Positions 1 to 6,004 of a stretch of DNA of 12,630 nucleotides are shown here, in pieces. Numbering within the stretch: the stretch's first letter is position 1; the number at the start of each line of letters is the position of its first letter. Below the pieces are notes generated by a model. The model saw nothing but the letters and a program-made list of their open reading frames with translations, searched no databases and was not told the DNA's origin. The DNA is from Chloroflexota bacterium (GTDB taxonomy: Bacteria > Chloroflexota > UBA11872 > VXNJ01), in contig JAPOVO010000062.1 in NCBI GenBank assembly GCA_026708165.1, forward strand, positions 4,648 through 17,277, written 5' to 3'. Position numbers and translations under genes: made by a program.

Positions 1-779
1 CGCCGGGCGAGCGCGTCGAGCGTGGGATGCATGATGGTGCACTCTATTTCGTCCGCCAGGGCGGGGTCTACCATGGCGACGGGCGAATAGCAGCCCATCG
101 AACCTGTGTTCGGTCCCTCGTCGTTATCGTTGACCCTTTTGAAGTCGCGCGCGAAGGGCAACATCTTCAGGGACTTGCCGCCGGTCAGAGCGAACGCCGA
201 GACCTCCTGTCCAACCAGACATTCTTCGATAACCACTCTGTCGCCGGCGCCGCCGAAGGCTCGGTCGATCATCATGGTATGAACAGCTTGACGGGCTTCC
301 TCGGGCGACCCCGCGACTGTCACGCCTTTGCCCGCCGCGAGGCCGTCGGCTTTGACGACGATCGGAAAGTCTGACCGGTCGAGAATCTCGAATGCCGAGT
401 CGGGATCATCGGCGACTTCAAATGCGGCGGACGGAACGCCAGCTTCGGCCATCAACTCGTTGGCCCAAGACTTGCTGGACTCGATGCGTGAGGCGGCGGC
501 TACCGGCCCGAGGCATCTGACGCCGGCGGCGGTGAGGGCGTCGGCCACGCCTCCAGCAAGCAAGTCTTCCGGACCCACGACGACCAAGTCGATATTGGCG
601 CGTGCAGCGAAACTCGTCAGCGACTGGTGATCAGCAGGGTCGACTTCGACGTTAGTTGCGTGCAGCGCGGTTCCCGGATTTCCGGGCGCGCAGTACAGAC
701 GATCCAAAGACGGACTTTGGGCGAGCTTCCAGCAGATGGCGTGCTCGCGTCCGCCGCCTCCCAAAACAAGCACGTTCAC
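1..779 (-). CDS. purD: Phosphoribosylamine-glycine ligase (GAR synthetase), 3' part cut by the window edge
   Basis: PurD joins phosphoribosylamine and glycine with ATP to form glycinamide ribonucleotide, the second step of de novo purine synthesis in the cytosol. The 259 codons visible are the N-terminal part of a protein of usually about 420-430 residues. They show the N-terminal dinucleotide-like start LVLGGGGREH (residues 4-13), VVVGPEDLL (67-74), the ATP-grasp lysine region VVKADGLAAGKGV (141-153) and the substrate loop EGPNTGSMG (221-229). The start is a GTG at 777-779, chosen because homology begins at once and an AAGGAG lies 12 bases upstream. The gene sits 19 bases after the guaA stop, so the two are very likely cotranscribed. 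The reading frame stays open to base 1, and the C-terminal part lies outside the window. Family assignment is secure. Confidence 0.96.
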   Translation of the reverse strand, partial: MNVLVLGGGGREHAICWKLAQSPSLDRLYCAPGNPGTALHATNVEVDPADHQSLTSFAARANIDLVVVGPEDLLAGGVADALTAAGVRCLGPVAAASRIESSKSWANELMAEAGVPSAAFEVADDPDSAFEILDRSDFPIVVKADGLAAGKGVTVAGSPEEARQAVHTMMIDRAFGGAGDRVVIEECLVGQEVSAFALTGGKSLKMLPFARDFKRVNDNDEGPNTGSMGCYSPVAMVDPALADEIECTIMHPTLDALAR

Positions 780-791
780 GCCCCTGGCGCG

Positions 792-797
792 CTCCTT
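792..797 (-). promoter_or_regulatory. Ribosome binding site of purD
   Basis: AAGGAG on the minus strand begins two bases after the guaA TAA stop codon and lies 12 bases before the GTG of purD. The spacing is slightly long, but no other start codon in this frame fits better, so this site supports the GTG start and guaA-purD cotranscription. Confidence 0.65.
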
Positions 798-798
798 G

Positions 799-2382
799 TT
801 ACTCCCATTCGATTGTTCCCGGTGGTTTTGAAGTGATGTCGTAGACGACTCTCGTAATGGCGGGGACTTCGTTGACGATCCTTGCCGAGGACTTCTCCAG
901 CACTTCGTTGGGAAGCCTGTACCAGTCGGCGGTCATGTAGTCGTCCGTGGAAACGGCGCGAAGGGCGGCCATCTCACCGTAAGTGCGGCCGTCGCCCATA
1001 ACTCCGACCGTTCTGACGCCGGTTAGGACCGCAAAGTATTGTCCGATCGCGAGGTCGAGACCTTCGCGTGCTATTTCTTCACGAAAAATCAGGTCGGCGC
1101 GCCGGAGCGCCGTGAGACGGTCGGAGGTGATCTCGCCCATGATCCGCACGGCAAGCCCGGGTCCGGGGAAGGGCTGACGCCAGACGATGGATTCGGGCAG
1201 TCCAAGCTCGACTCCGACTTGCCGGACCTCATCCTTGAAGAGGCGCTTGAGGGGCTCAATGACCTGAAGACTCAACTCGTCGGGAATGCGGGTGTTGTGA
1301 TGCGTCTTGATTTTTGCCGACCCGAGACCGGCGGTCCCACTTTCGATGACGTCGGGGTACAGCGTCCCCTGGACAAAGAACTCCACGTCTTCGAGCTTCT
1401 CCGCTTCGTCGATGAATACGTCAAAGAACTCGTCCCCGATAATCTCCCGTTTGAGCTCCGGGTTGGTCACTCCGGCGAGGCGCTTCAGGAAACGGGCACG
1501 GGCATCGACGGTGATGACGCGCGAATGGAGTTGATGGGCGACCGCCTGCTCAACTTCCTCGACCTCGCCTTCCCGCAGCAAGCCGGTGTCGACGAAGATG
1601 CACGTGAGCTGGTCACCGACCGCCCGGTGCAGCAGCGCGGCCGCGACGGTCGAATCGACACCTCCGCTAAGCGCGAGGATGACCTGTGCGCCGCCAATCT
1701 CGCGACGAAGAGATTCGATGCTGCTTTCGACGAACGAGGCGGGAGTCCATTCCGGGCGGCTTCCGCAAACCCCAGTCGCAAAATTCCTGATAAGCGCGTG
1801 TCCAAGCTGCGTGTGCCTGACTTCCGGATGAAACTGCAAAAGCAGAACGTCCTCGTCGGCATTTCCGATGGCGGCCCATTCCGAATTGTCCGTTCGGGCG
1901 AGCTGCTCGAATCCGAACGGCGGCGCGGTTACCTGATCGCCGTGACTCATCCAGACACGGGACCTTTCGGGGAAGTCCTTGAAGAGCGGATTTCCCCGGT
2001 CGACGATTTCCAGCGTTGCAGGGCCATACTCGCGAGTCAATCCGGGGCGCACCGAGCCGCCGAGCGTTCGACTTACGAGCTGCATCCCGTAGCAGATTCC
2101 GAGGACCGGTATGCCCAATTCGAGTACGTAGTCGGGCAGATCGGGCGATCCAGTCTCGTAAACGCTGGCGTCGGACCCCGAGAGAATGATGCCCTTGGGG
2201 TCGAGGGACCGTACGCGCTCGGCGGGAGCGTCGAAGGGGAGTATTTCGCTATAGACCTCGGACTCGCGGACCCGCCTCGCAATCAGCGGCGTGTATTGAG
2301 AGCCGTAGTCGAGCACGACGATGGTGTCGAGGCCGACTTTAGAATTGCGGGTGACCGGGCTAACGGCGGTTGGGGGCGACAC
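799..2382 (-). CDS. guaA: GMP synthase (glutamine-hydrolysing)
   Basis: GuaA converts XMP to GMP using ATP and ammonia released from glutamine. The 527 residues contain the class I glutamine amidotransferase domain with nucleophile Cys97 in GICYGMQ and His185/Glu187 in FHPEV, then the ATP-pyrophosphatase domain with the P-loop LSGGVDST (238-245), and the C-terminal dimerisation domain with PFPGPGLAVR and the typical end TSKPPGTIEWE. Length and order are normal for the family. The start is a GTG at 2380-2382: an in-frame TAG lies four codons upstream and no usable start follows before the conserved IVVLDYGSQYT. No Shine-Dalgarno sequence is visible, and a hairpin ends four bases before the start. 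In the loop usually read as SGGPxSV, this protein has SGSDASVY (68-75). It is the first gene of a unit with purD and has its own upstream promoter. Confidence 0.97.
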   Translation of the reverse strand: MSPPTAVSPVTRNSKVGLDTIVVLDYGSQYTPLIARRVRESEVYSEILPFDAPAERVRSLDPKGIILSGSDASVYETGSPDLPDYVLELGIPVLGICYGMQLVSRTLGGSVRPGLTREYGPATLEIVDRGNPLFKDFPERSRVWMSHGDQVTAPPFGFEQLARTDNSEWAAIGNADEDVLLLQFHPEVRHTQLGHALIRNFATGVCGSRPEWTPASFVESSIESLRREIGGAQVILALSGGVDSTVAAALLHRAVGDQLTCIFVDTGLLREGEVEEVEQAVAHQLHSRVITVDARARFLKRLAGVTNPELKREIIGDEFFDVFIDEAEKLEDVEFFVQGTLYPDVIESGTAGLGSAKIKTHHNTRIPDELSLQVIEPLKRLFKDEVRQVGVELGLPESIVWRQPFPGPGLAVRIMGEITSDRLTALRRADLIFREEIAREGLDLAIGQYFAVLTGVRTVGVMGDGRTYGEMAALRAVSTDDYMTADWYRLPNEVLEKSSARIVNEVPAITRVVYDITSKPPGTIEWE

Positions 2383-2386
2383 GCTA

Positions 2387-2409
2387 ACCGGCTACGCGGC
2401 AGGGCCGGT
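2387..2409 (-). promoter_or_regulatory. Start-proximal hairpin in the guaA leader
   Basis: ACCGGC and GCCGGT form a 6-base stem around an 11-base loop. The base of the stem is only four bases from the guaA GTG, so the hairpin occupies the place where a ribosome binding site should be. It could limit translation initiation. Seen directly as an inverted repeat; the function is inferred. Confidence 0.35.
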
Positions 2410-2413
2410 GGAG

Positions 2414-2432
2414 GCGCATTCGGTAAATGCGC
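2414..2432 (-). promoter_or_regulatory. Upstream hairpin in the guaA leader
   Basis: GCGCATT, a five-base loop, and AATGCGC make a perfect 7-base-pair stem in the guaA 5' leader, four bases upstream of the second hairpin. No U-run follows, so it is not a simple terminator. I do not recognise a known riboswitch class here. Confidence 0.4.
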
Positions 2433-2476
2433 GGGAAGCCTAAACCAGCGGATTGGCCTAGCTTTTTCACGCTCGG

Positions 2477-2506
2477 ATTATATGGGCGGAACATGCTTCG
2501 CGGCAA
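2477..2506 (-). promoter_or_regulatory. Probable sigma-70-type promoter of guaA-purD
   Basis: On the minus strand a perfect TATAAT (-10, 2482 to 2477) is preceded at 18 bases by TTGCCG (-35, 2506 to 2501), which matches the consensus at four of six positions. Transcription would start near 2470 and give a leader of about 88 bases before the guaA GTG, which contains the two hairpins. Confidence 0.6.
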
Positions 2507-2658
2507 AGCGCTCCACTGGTTTAGCACATGGCAGACAGCTATTTCTTTCGGCAAATTTGTAGCGGTTGGCTCAACTTCTTGCCGCCCGAAGAACTGGAGA
2601 GATTTTACGTTCAGCTCTTCCACGGTCGTCGATCCTTACCTACTTCATCGGCGCTTTG

Positions 2659-2670
2659 CTCATGCATGAG
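2659..2670. repeat. Perfect 12-base palindrome upstream of the M19-type gene
   Basis: CTCATGCATGAG is self-complementary and lies about 110 bases before the predicted start of the dipeptidase-like gene. It could be an operator for that gene. A palindrome of this length can also occur by chance. Confidence 0.25.
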
Positions 2671-2779
2671 AGCATGGTCTAGATGTAAGTGAATTGGTAT
2701 CTTTCCAAACTCTTCCACGGGTACGGATGTGGTCCAGAGAGGACCTTTAAGGAAACAATGGAAAGGGGTTGAGACGCGT

Positions 2780-3802
2780 ATGGCCAATGCCGAGAATGCC
2801 AGGCAAGTTTACGATGAAGCCGTTGTCATCGATGGTCTCAACGCGAGCAACTGGGACAGTCCCGCCGTCTTCGAGAGTCTGCATACCGGAGGCGTTACGA
2901 CGCTAAACGCCACGGTTGCGACCTGGGAGAACTTTCAGGAGACTCTGGGCAACATAGCCGCCTGGCTGCACAGGTTCACGGACTACGGTGACCTACTGAC
3001 GCAGGTCAGGACGGTAGCCGACATCCTCCAAGCCAAGGAGGATGGAAAGGTGGGAGTGATTCTGGGCTTTCAAAATGCCTCTCCCATAGAGAACCATCTC
3101 GACCGGCTGGCGCTGTTCCACGCGCTGGGCGTGCGAATCATCCAGGTCACCTTCCACGAGGGAAACCTGCTGGGCAGCGGATGCTACGAGCGCAACGACT
3201 ACGGCCTGACAAACTTCGGCGTTGATGCCATCCGGGAGATGAACCGCCTTGGCATCCTGATCGACCTGTCGCATGTTGGCGTCCGCACGACAATGGATGC
3301 CATCGAGCTATCCGGGAAGCCTGTGGCTGTAACTCACGCGAACGCCAAGTCCTATTTCGACGTGCCGCGAAACAAGACAGACGAGGCGGTGAAACTACTG
3401 GCGGAGCGAGGAGGCGTGGTGGGAGTTACTTGCATAACCAGCTTTCTCCGCACGGGCAGCGACTCAACCGTGGAGGACTATGTCGACGCCATCGACGATA
3501 TGGTGGAGAGAACAGGCATCGACCACGTGGGAATTGGGACCGACTACACGCAAGATCAACCGGAGTCGTTCTGGAGGTACATCAACGCGCAGCAGGGAAC
3601 GAGCTTTCCCCTCAAGGCTATCCTTGGCCGCACACCCACAACGATGGCGGATCAGACTTACTATCCGAAGGGGCTGGAAACGCCGGACAAACTGCCCAGC
3701 CTGGCGGACGCGCTAATGAATCGCGGCTACACGTCCGCCGACACCACCAAGATTCTAGGCGGGAACTTCCTGCGACTCTTTGGAGAGGTTTGGGAAGCGT
3801 AG
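2780..3802 (+). CDS. Peptidase M19 (renal dipeptidase) family protein with an altered metal site
   Basis: The 340-residue protein is an M19-type TIM barrel related to renal and membrane dipeptidases, which cleave dipeptides with two zinc ions. Several landmarks are kept: DLSHVG with His165, VTHAN with His186, Arg197 in PRNK, and Asp255 in VGIGTDY. The 21- and 69-residue spacings between the two His and the Asp match human DPEP1. The N-terminal His-x-Asp pair is replaced by L-N-A (residues 20-22, in VIDGLNASNW), and the bridging Glu by Gln98 in LGFQNAS. I recall proteobacterial M19-like proteins with a similar DGL..SNW start, so this looks like a subfamily trait and not decay. No signal peptide or membrane segment is seen. 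The ATG at 2780 is preferred over one at 2729 because AGGGG lies 11 bases upstream and the family start fits. It stands alone on the plus strand. Substrate unknown; dipeptidase activity is uncertain. Confidence 0.85.
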   Translation: MANAENARQVYDEAVVIDGLNASNWDSPAVFESLHTGGVTTLNATVATWENFQETLGNIAAWLHRFTDYGDLLTQVRTVADILQAKEDGKVGVILGFQNASPIENHLDRLALFHALGVRIIQVTFHEGNLLGSGCYERNDYGLTNFGVDAIREMNRLGILIDLSHVGVRTTMDAIELSGKPVAVTHANAKSYFDVPRNKTDEAVKLLAERGGVVGVTCITSFLRTGSDSTVEDYVDAIDDMVERTGIDHVGIGTDYTQDQPESFWRYINAQQGTSFPLKAILGRTPTTMADQTYYPKGLETPDKLPSLADALMNRGYTSADTTKILGGNFLRLFGEVWEA

Positions 3803-3923
3803 GCGCTCGGGAACTCTGTTAACGGCAGGTCTGGATCGGCTCCGCCGCAGGTCGACCACCGGCAGGTAGGGAAGAGGCCGTTTGGAGTTCGGTGCAGATT
3901 GGCCACTTCCAAACGTTGGGGCT
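3803..3923. other. Convergent spacer between the M19-type gene and thrB
   Basis: This 121-base spacer lies between two converging genes. It contains an interrupted palindrome at 3844-3863 (GCCG, two bases, GGTCGACC, two bases, CGGC) and the repeated word GGCAGGT. No stem followed by a T-run is visible on either strand, so transcription probably ends in another way or outside this spacer. Confidence 0.4.
3844..3863. repeat. Interrupted 20-base palindrome in the convergent spacer
   Basis: GCCG and CGGC flank the perfect core GGTCGACC, with two mismatched bases on each side. It could be a weak two-way termination stem, but no T-run follows on either strand, and it may be chance in GC-rich DNA. 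Confidence 0.25.
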
Positions 3924-4838
3924 TTATTCCGGGTGGACTCTCAGGCCTTCGCTGCAAACGTGTGTGGTGAAGCTCTCGCAGCTAACGCCGGCGGCCTCAC
4001 AGGCGGCCCGCATCGCCGCTCCGACTCCCTCGGCGTCGGACTCGGCAAAGGCGATCATCGCCGAGCCTGAGCCGCTCAGAGCGGCTCCGACGGCCCCAGC
4101 ATCGTACGCAGCCTCCATCATTTCCGATAGAGCCGGGTGCAGTGGAGAACGGTGGGGCTGGTGGAGTCGGTCGCGCATTGCTTCGGCGAGAACCGAATAG
4201 TCGGACCTCTGCAAAGCCGACACGAGCAGGGCGGCGCGGGAGACGTTGAATACGGCGTCGGCAAAATCGACTTTGGACGGCAAGACGGACCTGGCGCGAT
4301 CGGTCTCGATTCTGGTTTCCGGGACCGCGATCGCTATCTGGAGATCGCTGGGGAACGGCACTTTGGTCCAGACCGGACCGGACCCGGCTTGCGCGATAAC
4401 AGAAAGCCCTCCAGTCAGCGCGGGAATCACGTTGTCGGGGTGTCCTTCCATGGCAGTGGCCTGTTCGATCAATTTGGAGTGATGAACCTCGATGCCGGCG
4501 GATCGACACGCGGCGACGATGCCGGCGACGGTGGCGGCGGCGCTGCTGCCGAGTCCGCGCGACACCGGAATCCTCGAAACCTGACGCACTGACCGGTGAC
4601 GGAACTCCGCCCCAAGGATCCTCGAGTATCGGATTGCGGCGTCGAGGACCAAGTTCGATTCGTCGGTCGGAGTTTCGTCGGCGGCCTCGCCCGTGACTTC
4701 GACGAAAGTTGTTTCGGAGACTTCGAAGCGATACTCGTCATAAAGATCCAAGGCGAGACCCAGCGTGTCGAATCCCGGTCCGAGGTTTGCGGAAGTTGCG
4801 GGGGCGAAGATGGCGAACGGCTGGTCGCTGCGATTCAC
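3924..4838 (-). CDS. thrB: Homoserine kinase
   Basis: ThrB phosphorylates L-homoserine with ATP to O-phosphohomoserine, the substrate of threonine synthase, in the cytosol. The 304 residues show the three GHMP-kinase motifs: PATSANLGPGFD (13-24), the phosphate loop PVSRGLGSSAAA (91-102) and the C-terminal GAALSGSGSA (251-260). The ThrB-typical EGHPDNV (131-137) distinguishes it from mevalonate and ISPE-type kinases. Length is normal. The start is a GTG at 4836-4838 that overlaps the rodA TGA stop by four bases (GTGA), which predicts translational coupling to rodA. It is the last gene of the mre-rod unit, and the neighbouring genes have no role in amino-acid synthesis, so its position is unexpected. 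No other threonine gene is in the window. Confidence 0.95.
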   Translation of the reverse strand: MNRSDQPFAIFAPATSANLGPGFDTLGLALDLYDEYRFEVSETTFVEVTGEAADETPTDESNLVLDAAIRYSRILGAEFRHRSVRQVSRIPVSRGLGSSAAATVAGIVAACRSAGIEVHHSKLIEQATAMEGHPDNVIPALTGGLSVIAQAGSGPVWTKVPFPSDLQIAIAVPETRIETDRARSVLPSKVDFADAVFNVSRAALLVSALQRSDYSVLAEAMRDRLHQPHRSPLHPALSEMMEAAYDAGAVGAALSGSGSAMIAFAESDAEGVGAAMRAACEAAGVSCESFTTHVCSEGLRVHPE

Positions 4839-6004
4839 GCGCGATCCCGTATGCCTATGGCTGCGCGGCGCGCCCGGGCCGGAAGCCCGACGCGGGTGGG
4901 TGGATTGAACATGGGCATGCCCCGGTGGATGGAAATGCTGACCAAGGTCCCAAGAGCTATCAGGGTGACGACGAGAGAACTGCCTCCAGAGCTCATCAAC
5001 GGCAGCGTAATGCCGGTAACCGGCGATATGCCGACATTCATGCCAATGCTGACGAACACCTCGAAAGCCAGCAAGACGAGTATGCCTCCGGCCACGTAGC
5101 GGCCGAAGTCGTCGCTGGCCCGGATGGCGACGACGAGGGCGTAGGCGAAGATGATGCTGAAGAGCGAAAGCACCAAGATAGAACCGACGAAACCAAGGTG
5201 CTCCGCGATGACGGCGAATATGAAGTCGGTGTCTCTAACGCGCAAGAATTCGAGCTGGCTCTGAGTCGCTCCAGTGCTGCCCCTGCCCCACAATCCACCT
5301 GATCCGACGGCAATTCGGGCTTGCAATACGTTGTAGCCTGCGCCGAGCGGATCGATGGTGGGGTCGAAGAAAGTCACGACCCGCTCACGCATGTAGGGCC
5401 TCATGAGAAACCATGCGAGCGGCGCCGCCGCGATGGAAAGCAGTACTACGGCGCCCAAATGCAAAGTCCGTGATCCGGCGATGAATGCAATTCCGAACCA
5501 GACAACGAAGAAGATCATGGCGGTACCGAAGTCGGGCTGCAAAAGGGTGAGCGCGATAAGCAAAGCTGGAATGAGAGCGGAGAGCGCGAATATGCGGAAT
5601 TTGATCGGCTCGCCCTGGTATTTGGCAAAGAACCGGGCGAGCAGCACGATTTCGGTGAATTTGGCCAGCTCGGAAGGCTGAAACTGTATCGGGCCAAACA
5701 GGAACCAACGCTGCGCACCGTATCGGGTGACGCCGAAGAAGAGAACCAAAATGAGCAGCAGCACACTTACCGCGAACAGCACCCACGCGACAATGCCCAC
5801 GATGCGATAGTCCGAATACGCCACCAGAGCGAACAAGAAAATACCCACCAAAGCGAAAATGGACTGCCGGACAATCTGGCTATCCATGCCCGCTGACGGC
5901 GGCAGGCCGATCCGCGAGAGCGTTATGAGTCCGAGGGTGATCAGCCCCAGGATCGATAGTAAGACAGCCGCGTCCATGGGGCGCGGCTGGGGGCGGTCCA
6001 TCAT
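4835..6004 (-). CDS. rodA: Rod-shape SEDS glycosyltransferase RodA
   Basis: RodA polymerises lipid II into glycan strands for side-wall growth, paired with PBP2. The 389-residue protein is almost wholly hydrophobic, with about ten membrane helices. It carries SEDS signatures: RWFLFGPIQFQPSELAKF (99-116), the catalytic Asp260 in DTDFIFAVIAEHLG, and GMNVGISPVTGITLPLMSSG (321-340). Rod-type identity over FtsW or SpoVE is supported by its place directly after mrdA and mreBCD. The ATG at 6002-6004 overlaps the mrdA TGA stop (ATGA); a second ATG follows immediately and would change the protein by one residue. The basic C-terminal tail (PARARRAAIGIRDRA) is probably cytoplasmic. The 3' end overlaps the thrB start. 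Confidence 0.96.
   Translation of the reverse strand: MMDRPQPRPMDAAVLLSILGLITLGLITLSRIGLPPSAGMDSQIVRQSIFALVGIFLFALVAYSDYRIVGIVAWVLFAVSVLLLILVLFFGVTRYGAQRWFLFGPIQFQPSELAKFTEIVLLARFFAKYQGEPIKFRIFALSALIPALLIALTLLQPDFGTAMIFFVVWFGIAFIAGSRTLHLGAVVLLSIAAAPLAWFLMRPYMRERVVTFFDPTIDPLGAGYNVLQARIAVGSGGLWGRGSTGATQSQLEFLRVRDTDFIFAVIAEHLGFVGSILVLSLFSIIFAYALVVAIRASDDFGRYVAGGILVLLAFEVFVSIGMNVGISPVTGITLPLMSSGGSSLVVTLIALGTLVSISIHRGMPMFNPPTRVGLPARARRAAIGIRDRA

Larger units (their letters stand above)
2383..2779. other. Intergenic region between the divergent guaA and M19-type gene
   Basis: This stretch of about 400 bases separates two divergent genes. The left half holds the guaA promoter and structured leader. 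The right half holds the perfect 12-base palindrome at 2659-2670 and two copies of the 11-base word CTCTTCCACGG (2615-2625 and 2710-2720). I see no convincing plus-strand promoter. Short open frames on either strand (about 80 codons) have no recognisable family, no good ribosome binding site and overlap the promoter, so I do not call a gene here. Confidence 0.6.

Noticed and set aside
2387..2432. Guanidine-II (mini-ykkC) riboswitch, suggested by two tandem hairpins before guaA
   Set aside because: That class needs ACGR in both loops; the loops here do not have it at the expected position, and guaA is not a usual target.
1039..2562. A 507-codon open frame on the plus strand across guaA
   Set aside because: It is an antisense shadow of guaA, which matches its family end to end; the translated antisense product shows no recognisable domain.
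2384..2623. Small minus-strand open frame of 79 codons upstream of guaA
   Set aside because: It starts with GTG without a ribosome binding site, spans the probable guaA promoter and leader, and resembles no family I know.
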